A DNA stretch of 64,000 nt, from NCBI RefSeq assembly GCF_020497125.1, contig NC_059081.1:20059105-20123104 (forward strand), read 5' to 3'. Both the position numbers and the translations under genes were made by a program. The stretch's first letter is position 1. Each line of letters begins with the position of its first letter. Below the pieces are notes generated by a model that saw only the letters and a program-made list of their open reading frames with translations, was not told the DNA's origin and ran no database searches. The DNA comes from Mauremys mutica (Eukaryota; Chordata; Testudines; Geoemydidae). Shown here one piece after another: positions 1 to 13,745 of this stretch.

Positions 1-3000
1 CCATTGTGCAAAAAACCTTTCAAGGAGCCTTCAGGAAGAGTTGCCTCAATGGAGAAATTAGAGAGGCATTAATTACGATTCTTGAAAAAGCAAACAAGAA
101 ATCTTCTGTGGCAGCTGCAGACAGACCAGTACCACTTATTACTGTTGATTGCCAATTCTTGTTAAAGCTTTCACCTCTTGATTGGAAAACATGTTCTCAG
201 ACATTCATCTGGTTCAGAAAGGACTTGAAGAGAATAGATTAACTTCAGATAATTTCAGGAAAACTTTTTAGTATTTTATCAATCAAGGCTAAAGACAAGA
301 TCAGGCTGTATTTCCATCTGTTTTGAAATATGGCAAAATTGTTGCACAACAAGTTCAAATATTTAGTTTTCACTAAATGTATGCATGTGATAAGACACAT
401 CTTTATCTTGCTGCCAATCAGGATGAACTGTATAATTTTGACACCCCCCCCTTTTTTTTAAACCGTGGAGTTTTCCAACTCCTACTTTTCTGTATTTTTT
501 CTGCTGAGCTCTAGAACCTCTAAATCACATGGCATTTCAAACTCCTGCTACCACACAGCATTTTGCAAATGCTGTGTTTGATTTAGATATTTATGCTGTG
601 GTCATATGCTGACCAACATGCTTTGAGACCTTGCGCAAATGATGCGATACACAAAATGGAATGTAAGTGCTTTGGCACGTCCTGTGCAACAGCCTTGCCA
701 TCTAACGGGTTACAACTAAACCACTCAAATTGCTACAAAGAACAGGAATCTTTACTGTCTCTGGTCGAGGATGAAGTCATGCAAAAATCCTCCAAGCAAG
801 AATATTGCAACTGTTTACAAGAAAATAGTGTCCAAAACACAGTAATGCATCTTGCAATAGAAGGGAAACATGCATCTGTTTCTCTCAGGCTTGCCTCTGG
901 TATTTTCTGATTGTTTGGGAAGCTAATGCTACATGTGTCTCTGGGACCCTAAACTGGGCACATTGCTTCAATGGCTCTTCATACCTGGTCACTTGTTCCA
1001 TTTCTTACACTTGTCTGCAGATGCAGCCATACTAGTAGTCTTCTCTTTGTGCTTCTGCACTGATCTTAGTTGCCTCCTAGCCTTTGATATTACTCTGTGC
1101 CAAGGGAACAGATCTCTTAGCACAGGGATCTGCTCTCAGGTGAATCAAGGTTACCTGCTGGCTGGGTAAAATTCAAAGTGGTAGGGACCAAGCCCTTAAA
1201 CGGTTGCTCTTCTCTTTCCTTTCCCCTCCACCCTCTCTGTCTTTTACTACAGTCATGGTCCATGGTCATTTTGAGAGGGAGGGGAAAGTCAAGGGGTAGG
1301 GGTAACAGTGAGTCAGCATTCTTGGTAAAATACCAACAGGTGTTGCAACTGGTAGTCATAACCAGGGTGAGTTCAGGATGCAATGACAACAAAAACTTAA
1401 TTCCTTTGGTGTTTGTGTGTTTTGTTTGCTTCATGTCTCTCCTCTAGCAGTCTTGTAACCTAAATTCTTGTACTGTATTATAATTAAGTCACTTATTAAT
1501 CTAATTATAAAATATTTTAGCGGGTTAGAATTTAGTAGAGAGGAGCTCAAAATCTGACTCCGGGTTTCACACACCTCTAATGTGGTGGCATTTAACTTGC
1601 TACAAAGAGAGAGTCACGCAGCAAAATCTTTATTTTTGATTCCAGGACACTAAACTGTTCCCCCAAAGTTTACAGCAGTGAGATCCAGGGTTTTGTTTGG
1701 GGCCATCTATAAAAGTTAGATCGTCTGTACTTGTGTGACCCTAAGAGCATCCCTATGCCAGAAGGCAAGAGGCTCGCTGGTGTCCAGCAGTGAGTTTCAG
1801 CTGGCCTGACTAGTCCAGTGTACCTAATTCACTGTTGTCAGAAGCTGATTCTAAAAGGTGTCATGAAAGGTATCAAATGCAAACTGATAATATGCTGGCC
1901 ATTATTATTATTGTGTGGTGCATGTACGGGGGATGTATGGAAAAGTACAAATATGTGCTGAAAATGATGTTCTTAAAATATGTGGCAGGCAGGGCATAAA
2001 TTACCCCTTCCTAGACAAAGGACTGTGGTTCTGCCCGCTTGAGTCTCTCTCCTATGCAAATCAAACCAGGGGTGGCCAAAGACAATGGGTATTGGAGATT
2101 GCAGGAAGATCATTTGCATTGTAAAAAATCACCAGTAGGAGAGAAACCAACATGGAATTTACACCAGATAGCCTGGCATATACACCCAGCAGGGGAAAGG
2201 TACTTTATCTGGGGACATGGTTCAGAGGAAAACATTTCAAAGGTTCACTAAACTATGAAAAACGGACCAGGGTGAACCTGTGAATTATCCTTCACCTAAG
2301 GAGTCCAAGAAACCAAGCAAAAAGTCTCGCCAGTAAGGCTGGAAGAAAGACTATGGTGAGAAAAACTGCTTTGAACAAAAGACTAGTTTGTTAAGATGAG
2401 TTTTATTCTTAGAAGGGTATTTTTACTTTTGTTTGTTTGTAACCATTTCTATCCTTATTTCTTACTCTTGGTATCACTTAAACCTATGTCTTTTTGTTAA
2501 TAAACTTGTTTTACTTTTACCATAAACCAACTCAGGGCTTAGACTGAAGTGGAGGGTTTGTCAACCCCAGTTATGTTCATAAGCTGCTGCGTATTGTCAC
2601 TTTAAAGGAGTAGTGAACTTGATAAGGTTTTGTGGGTTTTACAGAAAGAGGGCTGAGCATAGCAGAGAAGGATGTCACTGACGAACTGGAATTCACTGAT
2701 TGTTACCTGCTAGGCATGGTTTAGACTGGCAGTCTTGAAGAGTTTGCTGGCAAGGCAGACAAGATGGAGTGTTTCTGAGGCTGAGAGGGTCACAGTGGAT
2801 CTGGGAACCCCAGCAGTCAGTCACACCGTGCAATTTCTAGACATCACAGGCTCTTCAAGATCCTCCTCCCACCCACCCCCCCCAAAAAAGCCATGAAAGA
2901 GTGTGGTAACTAAAAGCATTGTAGAAAGAATTTAAGCAGAGCTCTGTCAAAGTTTACTAACTACTTTTTCTTCTCACCATATACCAAGAATCACACTCAA

Positions 3001-3455
3001 GCAGGTACTTTCTAGGTTAGGCTACTTGTCATAGATGTTATGTGGTGATAACCATATTTGTCCACGTTTTATTCCAATACATACCTCCTTTGGTTTCCTT
3101 AAAAATTAATTGATAACTATTTCCTTACTTTTCAATGAGAATACAACAATAAGCTCTCAGGTTGTTATTTTTTTCCTCCTTCCAGACCTTCCACTCCTTA
3201 TGTAGGTAACAGCAGGAATCCAAGGGAGTTCAGGTGTAAATTAAGTCAGTGGGAGTTTGATTTGAGTAAAGGCTGAAAGTTCAGGGCCAAATATATTCTG
3301 AAGGGCTAGTGCCCTTCTAACTTTATGTTCATGTGTGTGCTCTCCCCCCCCCGATAGCAATCTCACAAGGAATCTGTATGTAAATGAAGATAACTTTCTT
3401 TCCCCTTCCATTGATGCTTCTGCCTCGCTTTCCCTTCCCTTAACTTTCTTAAGAG

Positions 3456-3734
3456 GGGGGGCGGGAATCGATCTAAGTTACGCAACTTCAGCTGCGTGAA
3501 TAATATAGCTGAAGTCGACGTACTTAGACCTACTCACCGTAGTGTCTTCACTGCGGTGAGTTGACTGCTGCCACTCCCCCGTTGACTCTGCCTGTGTCTC
3601 TTGCGGCGGTGGAGTACAGGAGTTGACGGGACAGCACCTGGAGTTTGATTTATTGCGTCTAGAGTAGACGCGATAAATCGACCCCTGCTGGATCGATTGC
3701 TGCCCGCCGATCTGGTGGGTAGTGTAGACATACC
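3456..3734. mobile_element. GTCTACAC-family MITE, left end worn
   Basis: The right end GTGTAGACATACC is the inverted terminus shared with other copies in the window. The interior has self-complementary words (TCTAGAGTAGACGCGATAAATCGA and the left half TCGATTTAT type). The left terminus is missing or degraded, so the start is approximate. Confidence 0.65.
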
Positions 3735-6700
3735 TTGAACTAGAATTCTATTTTCATGCCCATTAGGCAGAATTCAATATTTATTAATTTTAACTAGTTT
3801 TGATCTTTCTTAGTCCCACCCCATGGCCTCTGTGGAAGAGCGCCAATTTCAAAACAGCGAGCAAAAAAATTACAGCATCTCATAGGGAAACTAAATAAAT
3901 GATCAGGCACTAGGGAGCAAACTGAATTATCCTGATCCTCTTGGGCACTAATATGACTTTGAAAAGACTCAGTTTTTCTTTTTTCTTACAAAAGGTCTAA
4001 CACTCTGACCCACAGACATTGGGGTTTGTTGGCTTTACATCTGCATTAGGAACCAGCCTTTACTTTACAATTGCCATCCTAGATGTGCAAGCCCCTGAAT
4101 GTAATTGTCACAAGAAACTTTGCATTCTGTTTCTCGTTCATTTTAATCAAAAAGGGTCTATTGCTATTAGAGGAAAACACCCTGTATTATAACAATATCC
4201 TGAACACAGGGCAAATGGCAATCAATAAGTAAGACTCTGGGCTTGATCCTGCTGCCACTGAAGTCAATAGGAAAACTCTCATGCTCCTCTGTGAGAGCAG
4301 AAGCACAGAAACCCTGCAGTAAGGTTATCAAATCTTATAACGAGTCTAATATGAGACAACTTGCTGGCAATGCAGGGCACTGTTATCAGACCTAAAAGCC
4401 CACTGCCATGTTCTTTATGGAACGTTAGGTTTACTAAGGTTAAGATAAACCTTTATTGGAGCTGATCATTCCGGTTTGGAAAAAGGGATGATCACATGTA
4501 ACATCTCAGGTGAAGAGTGATTTTAGTGGAGCAAGAAACATCAATGTAGGAATTACAATCACAGACACGGACAATGCTCACACCATCACACTGATATAGA
4601 CAATTCTTTTTTCTGTATAGTCACAGGTTGCCAGAACAAGCAAGATGATACATAGGAACTCTGTTCCCTGTAACAGCTATTCCTCTCCTGCAGCATTAGT
4701 GCCAGCTGACTGTGTATACTTACCACCAACAACTTCCATTATCCCTTTTTAAAACTCAACCTCTATAGCAGCTCCCTTAAAATGTAACACTACCAAGCAA
4801 AATATTCCTGCTATGCAAAGTCAAAGGAGCCCTGAGGCAAAGTTAAGCCCAGGGCATGCTTTCCTATAGCTGCAGCTGATATAAGTAACCCAGAATATCT
4901 ATCTGTTCAAACAGTCACAGTATTAGTCAGTGATAACTAATAATTCCTGATCAATTTGAAGTTAGTAATAGAAATCAATTGTTGCCCGTAGAATCTGACT
5001 GGAGGTGTGAAGGAGTAGACAGAAAACTCTTCATGCTGAACCTAACACAGTAGGTTGAGAACTTCTGATACATTCACCCCATTACACCTTGTATCCTCTT
5101 CATTGTTTATATCTCCTTCTGATGGATTACAGTATTACTCAAATAGCCCAGACTGTAAAGCTACCCTAAGAAACTAGAGTTTCGTTATGATAGAGACGAA
5201 ATTAAATCAGTTCCCTGAAATCTTGACAATGACAAACCCTTTAAATGTAGGATGTTTTAGGAGAACACTGCAGCAACTGAAGGACTGGGCCCTAGCCTTT
5301 CCCGAAAATGATCATGCAGAGCCTATTTAGCTCTTGTACAGTAATTACTGTCATCACCGGTCCCGAATCAAGTTGGTAATAAGGAGACAGAGCACTGCAC
5401 AGCTGTGCTGACTCGGAGATATACTTTTCAAGACAACTTTGGGTTTCTTTGCCCTGCAAAGGCTGAGAAAATTGACCTGAATGATACATCCCACTTCTAG
5501 ATGGAAGGCAGAAAGTAATCCCAAGCAATAATGTCTATTCTGGCAGGCCAAGCAAATGTGTCAGGATATATCTTACAGGTGATGCTTACAGAAGAATGAA
5601 TGTAAGTGGTAAGGGGGCAGGACAACACCCATTTTGAAATGCACACTTAAAATAACTCCTTTAAATCAGAGTCATAAATCTGCTTTTTTAAAAAAACATG
5701 ATTTATAAATCTGCAAACAATGACAGTTCATTAAAACTGTCAATTTGGTTTTCAGGTGGCTTCTTTAGGAACTCTTAGTGCACTTTTATCTTTCTGGTTA
5801 CGTTTCTATTGTTTTGGGGAGCAGGGGGTTTGACTGGTCACAGTGTAGCCTCTTGCACCTGTGATTTTAATGTGTTTCCCCATTTCTGCTTAGTTTTTAT
5901 CTTGATTTGCTACAGCATCCGCAAAAACAAGGAGTGAGAACAGAAGAGGCATTCCAGTAAGACTACGTAGTGTGGGACAGCTTCAAAAATAACTCTGATG
6001 TCACAGACTCTGATGTCACTAGTCTTGTCAAGAAATGCAGATGGAAGCAAAGAACTCAAGTGTGTGTGGGGGGGAAATGACACCAACATATCTGAACGTC
6101 GTGGGGATCAATATTAAAACTGGAACTTTGAGTTCTTTGGGTATGAGTATCACATACATTGCCTGTTACTAGAAAAACTGGAGAGAGTGTCTGTTCTGGT
6201 AACAAGAATATCTTAGTGGTGCCACCTTGAATTTCACAGAAATAATACTGTCCTTTTCCCTATGAGAGGAATTGAAGGGCCAAATCTCGGTTGAGGTAAG
6301 TTGGCATGGCTCCATTGACCAGCTGAGGATCTGGCTCACAGTCTCTCTAGATAAATCTCTCTCAGGTAAGCTGCCCAAATGAAGCATTTTCCTGATTTCA
6401 GTGAGGAAAGCCTTGGCTGGATGCTTCCTTACTCCAAATACAGCCTTGAGCTGGTTGCATGCCATTTTTGCCTTTGAATCTGCCAAAACTGGTGTGTTTT
6501 GGCCATCATGTCATTATTTTGGATTTACTGTCCTGACACTAACTGAAGTCCAGTTCAGGTAAAAGTGTCATTGTTCCCTTTAGTGGCTATACCAGCTGAT
6601 GCTCAGCAGATCACTAGGTAGACAGATATAACAATATCTCTCTCTCTATGAAAGTCCCAATGCAAACAGCCCTCAAGAACATGTTATGGATTTGAGACTG

Positions 6701-8141
6701 AGGACTTTTGTCCCTTTATTCCTCTGAAGGGTAGCATAGCCCTAGTTTTGCACAAGTCTTAAGTTTTAGATGTATGTGTGGCTGAGATTTTTTATGCACA
6801 TTGATTTGGCTTTGTAAATAAGATAACTAATTTTATGCCTAAATAATGTAAAAAAACAAACTCAGTTCTACCTTGGGATGGTGGGGCCACAATATGAATG
6901 TAAAACCACACAAATCTTGTGGTATAAAGATTTCCTTTTATGGACCCAACATGGTCATACCATTCAGACGAGCATCCAAACTCTTGGATGCTCATCGAAA
7001 TCAAACTCTTGTGAGGACTGTGCATCGCTAATTCTAGCCTTGCATGGCTTCCTGACAGAGCTGCTAACCACTTTCTCAATAAATTATCTTTCTGTATGGT
7101 GAACATAATCTTGTGGAAAGCTCGAAGGGATGCACTCCAGGAGAACAAATTGCTACAAGACACAGCAGCAGCTGCAAATGTAATTGGGATGGGTGTGGTG
7201 ACAGTTGTTTGCATCCATAATATCCTCATCCTTCTACACAGCTGTGGTGATGTGTTACACCTAGCTGGTGCTAGAGCCACACTGATCTGTGCTATATAAA
7301 TATGATTATTTGAAATACAAACATTATGGATTAGAAAAATGTAAAGTAAATGAACAGCTGTATGACCCTGGAGCTTTCCTTTAATTGTATTATGCCTTTA
7401 GTTCTGGAACATATCCAGATATATTGACGGATAATTTTAGAGATATTTAACTAGGAAACCGTCCCTATCTACAATACCAGGTTATTAAAAATAGGAGAGA
7501 TAATGAGATACTGAATGACCAAGGTGATGCAGTGGAAACCTGGACCAGGAAGAGAAATGAGCATTCATGTCACTAAATTATGTATTGAAAGCCTGTTGCA
7601 TATTTGTCAACGTTCTCAGCTCAGTAATTGTAGTTTGTTACCTGGCAAGGCTGACTATGCTCTGTCTCTAGCAGTCTCCTTCTGAGGCAGACAAGTTGAT
7701 TTCCAGGTAGCTTACTGTGTGCAAAGCTCTTGAATGAAAACTTACACCTAGGTCTTGCCTGCTCTGCTGGATATTAATGATCCCATGGTCATTTTAATAG
7801 GGGTAGGGGATTTCCCCCTAACATTCCATGTCCCTTATTCTTCAGTATACTAATTGTCTGCTTACCAGCTGGCAGTTTCCCTCAAGGTATTTTCGTTTCA
7901 GTGGTAATGGGCTGCCTTATATGTATGTAGTTTATGTTATGTTACGCGATCCTTCAGAACGAAAGGCACTGTATACATAGTGTGTGTACGTGCAGATGCA
8001 CATTTGTAAATTATATATCTATTGATTTTAAATTGATTGTTGGCAGCTCCTAGTGGAATGATAGAGGTTATGGGCAAAAAAATCGTACTTACACTGTTGC
8101 AAATTGCATTGACTTCAGTGTCATTGCATCACTGTATCTTA

Positions 8142-8413
8142 GGTCATGGCTACACTTGCAAATTTGCAGTGCTGCAGCAGGGTGTGAAAACACACCCTCT
8201 CCAGCGCTGCAAATTGCGGCACTGCAAAGCGCCAGTGTGGTCAAAGCCCCAGTGCTGGGAGCGCGGGTCCCAGCGCTGTACGTTATTCCCCATAGGGAGG
8301 TGGAGTACGGACAGCGCTGGGAGAGCTCTCTCCCAGCGCTGGCGCTTTGACTACACTTAGCGCTTCAAAGCGCTGCCGCGGCAGCGCTTTGAAGTGCAAG
8401 TATAGCCATAGCC
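8142..8413. mobile_element. GTCTACAC-type MITE rich in AGCGCT
   Basis: Inverted termini GGTCATGGCTACACTTGCA and, read inwards from the right, GGCTATGGCTATACTTGCA. The flanks are TTA and TGA. The 272-bp interior is GC-rich and holds seven AGCGCT sites, many as CAGCGCTG, so it can fold extensively. Confidence 0.75.
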
Positions 8414-11400
8414 TGAAGTAGAATACAGTGATACTTATTCTAACTTTGCAGCCTTTTAATGCATAATATGTGGAATATCAAGGTGTATTCTCTGCACAGC
8501 TTTTATTCCCATTTTGTGATAAGTCTTAGGTTTGGAGAAAATTTCCCTTCATTGTAGACTTTATATTTCATTAAGTCATTGAGGCATTGTAGAAATATGT
8601 ATATAATTTGTTTTGTTTAGCAGCTTTCTTGTCATGCATGAATAAGAGGTGACAGAAGATTCTCCTATACATTTATGTTTTCCTCTGTTGATTGGTTTTG
8701 CAGCATTTGTGCGTACATTATGACCAGTCAGTTAGACATGTTTTCATTGCTGTGAGTGGGCTAAGCCTTTGTTGATGCTTGCTGCAACTTAATTTATTTT
8801 CTTCTGTGCAAAGAAAGAGAAAATACAGGCAATTTTGACCTCTGGTAGGTACAGCATGAGTATAGGAAGTTTTATTGTCTTTAATATGTTTTCTCTGTTA
8901 TGCTTTCACTTTAAGAATAAATGTGCTTGGTTAGAAAGAGCTATGTGGTTACTGGTGACAGCTGACAATTAAAGCTGATCATAGCCTTCAAAGAGAAAGC
9001 AGAGTGCAGACACTGTCCTGTTTAGGCAATCAGGTTTGCTGGTTTTATTTGCAAACATTGGATCAAATTCTGGAGTCCTCACTCAAGTAAAATTCAAATA
9101 CAAGTCAGTGGATGTTTTGCCTGTAGAACGAGTAAACGCTGAGTAAGGACTTTTGGCCTATTATTCAGTAAATGCTTTAACTCCTACCCAGGTGGATTCT
9201 TGCACACATTGATATATACAGATTAAGGGACAGCTTCCTCCTGTAGATGCTCAGAATTCCTATTAAAGTCAATGTAAACCACCACATCTGTACATCTGAG
9301 AACAAAATGTCACCTTTTAGTAAGGGCTTTGCCACACACTGTGAATAAGGGGCAGCACATAGTATTGCTGCCCCAAGAAAAGACAGGAACAAGATTGTGA
9401 GCTTCAGATGCAAACTGGTCCCAGTTCTCTTCTTTGCTCTGAGGAATCCTATATCTGGCTCCCCTCCACCCACATTAGTGGCAATGATTGTTCCCCTCCC
9501 TCCTAGCAGCACTGCAGAGATTGTTCTCCCTCTTGTGCTGTGACCAATGATAGGAGTATCTGGGACAAGGGAGTAGCATGGTCCCTTATGCTAATTTACT
9601 CTCCTGCATAGGCATAAAGGAGGAGTCACAACTGAGCCCCCCATTTCCTTTTCCTCTGTCCCAGTGACACAGTGTTCAGTCGGTTGTGCCTAACGAATGG
9701 AGATATTCCTGACAATATATTACAAATTGTCAAAAAAAAATGACTTGGTGCAGGTATAATTTGGTAAACTACCTGCTTCTACAATCTATAGGACTCCCAT
9801 TTACGAAGCCCACGTGGAAAGGATGGGATAAGGTAAATGAGTGATTTGCACAATATTACAGTGGTTGGCAAAAGGCTATTTCACAAACCCAGAAGTTCAC
9901 ATTTCCAAATTAGTTTGCCTCTAGCTCTCAGACAAGCAACATCCTCTTGGTATCAAGAGGGGAGGAAAGCAAAGTTGGAAGAATAACACTGAGTTATATT
10001 ATGTTGTATGCAGTGTTTTGACAATAAATCCTGCCTGCAGGAACTATTAGAGTGAAAAAAAAGTTGTCTACAAAGACTGGGACCCAAACGTGCAAAGACC
10101 CAACTTCAGTGTGATGACTCATGTGGTTATGGGTTTGCAGAGTTGAGCCCCAATTTTTCTACCAGACTTTTGGGGTGTCTCTATATTTTTTAAAACCTGT
10201 CTGTCCAACCAGCTACCTAGATTTGACAAGTGGCAACATGATGTACTGCTAAGAGAGATATTAGAGTTCGGGTTGCTAATTTGTTGGGAGTTCCCAGGGT
10301 AGGGGTGGAAGAATGTTGTGTTGTTCTCAGATGATCTTTGCTTGCTGATGAGCTCCAGAGGGAGCTGTGTCCTTTTTTTGGTTCAGAAAGGAAAATGCCA
10401 GAAGTGAATTAGAAGGTAGCTTAAAAAGGATAAATGGAAATCTCTCTTTAAAGAAAAAATTGAGGATCAAGCCTTTTATTGGTTTTAATCACGTTAGCAT
10501 TATTTTTAAAGTAAGCGATCCAAAACATAGGTAATAAATATCTGGAATCCTACAACATTTTCATTACTGTTAATTTCAGTAAGGTGTCAGTATGAATAGT
10601 GTGTTTAAAGCCCCCAGAAAGGAAGTGAAGTTCCAGGATTGTTTTTACTTGGCACTTTCCTTAAAGGGAAATAAAACAAACCATGAGTTGCTTTTCTTTA
10701 TTATTGAAGCAGCTGTAAGTTTGTTTGATGTAAAGCCGATCACGAAAGATATTTTATTTAAAGGAACTGCCAGTGTTTGCCTCTTTATAGTGAGTAAGAC
10801 TGATTGTACAGAATGGAATTCTCTTCCAGTGAGAATACAAAGTTGTTACAGTTACTGATGCATAACTGTACATTTTGTTGTCAGGTCTGACATTTCCTCA
10901 GTCTGTTTGTGGGCGTCTGGTTTGCATAATCACTCTGCGGTTGTCAGTAAACACAGGTGCAAATCCCTGTATTTCAGCTTTCAGCCAATCAGAACTGTGT
11001 GATTTACATAACTGTTGTCTGCTTAGACAAAGAACAAACACACACTTGCAACTTGAATGTCTTTCTTTTTAAATTAAGGCAACAAGAAAGAAAAAGTCAG
11101 AATGATGGAGGCATGGTGCATCCTCTCTGTTTAACAAAATGGTAACTGTCAGGCAGACTCGTTTAGAAATGCAAAGGTGTAGCACTCAGGAAGTGAAATA
11201 ATAAATTAGGTAACTATTCAAGCCATAAATAAACTTGCATTCAATTTGCAAATATGTCTGCTCTGATTGGCTGCTATGTTCCCTCTCCTCTCATTGCCCC
11301 CTTTTACGGAAAATTTGAAGCTGCCAGCAATAAATAAGGCCACTTCCTTCTCAGTCCTTCACCTGAAATATTGACAAGAAAAGGAAAAATGTCCCAAAAC

Positions 11401-13064
11401 AGCGAAAACAGGGTGTGGAGGTGCCCAGAGGGAAAGTGTTCTCAACGCAACACTGTTTGGACTCATTTTCATCTTTGCCTCCAACCTTTCTTCTCTGCAG
11501 ACCAGCAAGACTCTTGATTACATCACAAGAATACTGACTTCCCCAGCTTCTTTCAGTTATGAAGCGTGTGTGTGAGGGGAGCTTTAGTGAGCACCAGAAA
11601 AGGGAAAGGCAGAAGAAGGGGAAATGAAGCAATTTAATTTACATTCCAGCCCATTTAATTTGTTTTAGGGTTGAGTCTTTTTGCAGCTTTCTTTTATCTT
11701 ACATTTACATTTTGACCGTTTAATTTAAAATTTCAGTGGCAATTTTTCAGCATCTTGGTAATAATGGTACACTGGGTTAATGAACATCTTTGCTGCCAGC
11801 CTTAGAGTTTGTTCATTTGGGAGACGGTGGTTATATAATCAGCAGGGAACTTCTTCAAGCTGCCATTTAAATAATTTGATTTAGAAGCCTACTGTATATT
11901 CATCTTGCTGGACTCTGACATGTTTCAACTGATACAAATAATATTTCCTCCTAAAATACCCCAGGTAGTTACTCACTACACACAGACTAAGGGTAGGATA
12001 TCCTTTTCATATTAGTGTGGCACTGGTGTAATTCTAATGGAACACTTCCTGATTTGCACTGGTTTAAGAGAAAGAATAAGGTCCTAGGAACAGATCTACT
12101 CCGAGAACTTGGGAGAAAACACATTAGAAGCCTGGAAGAGTTTAACGTAACTCTGTTAGTTTATATTAAGGCTGTAAGGCATAATTAAAAGGACCTGATA
12201 GCATGATATCCAATGGATGGTTTTCTTTTAGAAATTCTGGTGATGTCATAATTCTTAATTTTGGTTGAACTATCTTAACACCAATTAATGTGTTCTCACA
12301 TATTCCAAAAGAACTGATGGCATTTAAGCCAGCAAGCAGGCAATTCTCTCACCTTGCACAACTGACTTCAAACTGACACGTATGTAGGTCTTGATAGTCT
12401 GCAATTGGGAATTGTTACATCACTAACCCCTCAATTAACTTATTGTCTAGTAACTCATTACAGCCTTTCTATTGCCATATAGTATTCCTTTCCCCTCATT
12501 CTTTGTGTGAGGATATCCACTGGCTCTGTGCAATTACTATAGCAAGTAATAAATCCTGAAAGAAATAATAAATCCTCACCCAGGGCACAGATGGATTATA
12601 TCCTCATCTCAGAGGCAAACAGAAAAGCCTGCCAAAGCTTTAGAAAACCCTCCCCACCAAACATTTATCTACGATAGTGTGTAACTGTTGTAATGTGATC
12701 TTTCTCTTTGCTGTTCAACCCCTCTCCATATTCTTAGTCCCACCTTCCCATACACCACCTCCAATTAAACAGCCACTTCGAGTCACTGAAATGACAGAAG
12801 TTCTCCCAAAATAAGACTCCTAAACACTCAAGAATAAAGGCTGTAATCAGCACTAGGTTAAAGCATCAAAACAACAGGCAATCTAGCCACTGGAGCAACA
12901 TCTCCTGGAATCATGCGATGATCAAATCTCACTTTTCATTTAATATTACAAATACTGCTAGCCCTCATAGCTGGAAAGGAAAACTAGGACATGTGTTCTG
13001 TGTGTGACTCTAGGGATGTCTGCCTGAGTGTACAGGCAACCTGAAACAATGGCTCCAGTAGTAA

Positions 13065-13255
13065 TAATGTTTAGCTCTCATATAGTGCTTTTCATCTTTA
13101 GATCTCAAAAGAGGTCAGTAACGTTATCCCCATTTTACAGATGGGGAAACTGAGATCACCCAGCAGGCTACTGGCTGGCAGAGCCAGGAATTGACCTCAG
13201 ATCTCCTGAGTTCTAGTCAACTGCCCTGCCCACTGGGCTACACTGCCTCCCCAAA
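13065..13255 (+). repeat. MIR-type SINE
   Basis: It contains the MIR core and 3' wording: ATCCCCATTTTACAGATG, GGGGAAACTGAG, then GGCAGAGCCAGGAATTGA and ACTGGGCTACACTGCC. The order and orientation match MIR elements shared among amniotes. Confidence 0.8.
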
Positions 13256-13299
13256 GGTATTAACTGCCTCCATGCATCTTAAATCTGAAACCTGTTGCA

Positions 13300-13745
13300 G
13301 TGGGGGCCTCCCAACAAAACCACCCCAGCAGATGATTCTTTGTGGGGGGAGGCAGGGTGAAAGTGGGCCGGTTCAGCATACTGGTAAGAATGCAGCCCAT
13401 GTTAAAGTAACGCTGCTGCCGGCAGGGCTGTCAATAGAGGAAGCAAAAGGGGCAACAACGTTAAAGTGCTTCCACAGTGCTTTAATGTCATTGCTCCTTT
13501 TTGCCCCCCCCCACTCCCTGGGCCACCAACGGGGGGGGGCAGAGGGCAAAAGGGGCAGCTGCCCCAGGACCGGCGATTTAAAAGGGTCCAGGGCTCCGGC
13601 TGCTGCCGGGCCCTTTTAAAACGCTGTGGGAGCCCCAGGGGCCAGGGAGTGTGGATGTGCTGGCTGGGAGGAGGCTAACCACCAGCCCTGCCCCTTCTGC
13701 CCGAGGCCCTGCCCCTTCCAGGGGCCGGAGCCGGTCCCTGTACTG
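13300..13745. repeat. GC-rich repeat with TACTGGTAAGAA words
   Basis: A GC-rich stretch bounded by ATACTGGTAAGAATG (13379) and GTACTGGTAAGAATT (13740). It has GATTTAAAAGGG/CCCTTTTAAA inverted words and long runs of G and C. It resembles a common turtle repeat. The open frames here show no protein signature. Confidence 0.5.

Noticed and set aside
1620..2860. Stretch with LTR-like wording (TTAATAAACTTGTTTTA, end CACCGTGCAAT)
   Set aside because: No matching second LTR, target duplication or internal domain could be defined. It may be an old ERV fragment but is not supported.
9177..9512. 111-residue minus-strand frame with hydrophobic stretches
   Set aside because: No homologous motif, no splice context and composition typical of chance; not a convincing terminal exon.
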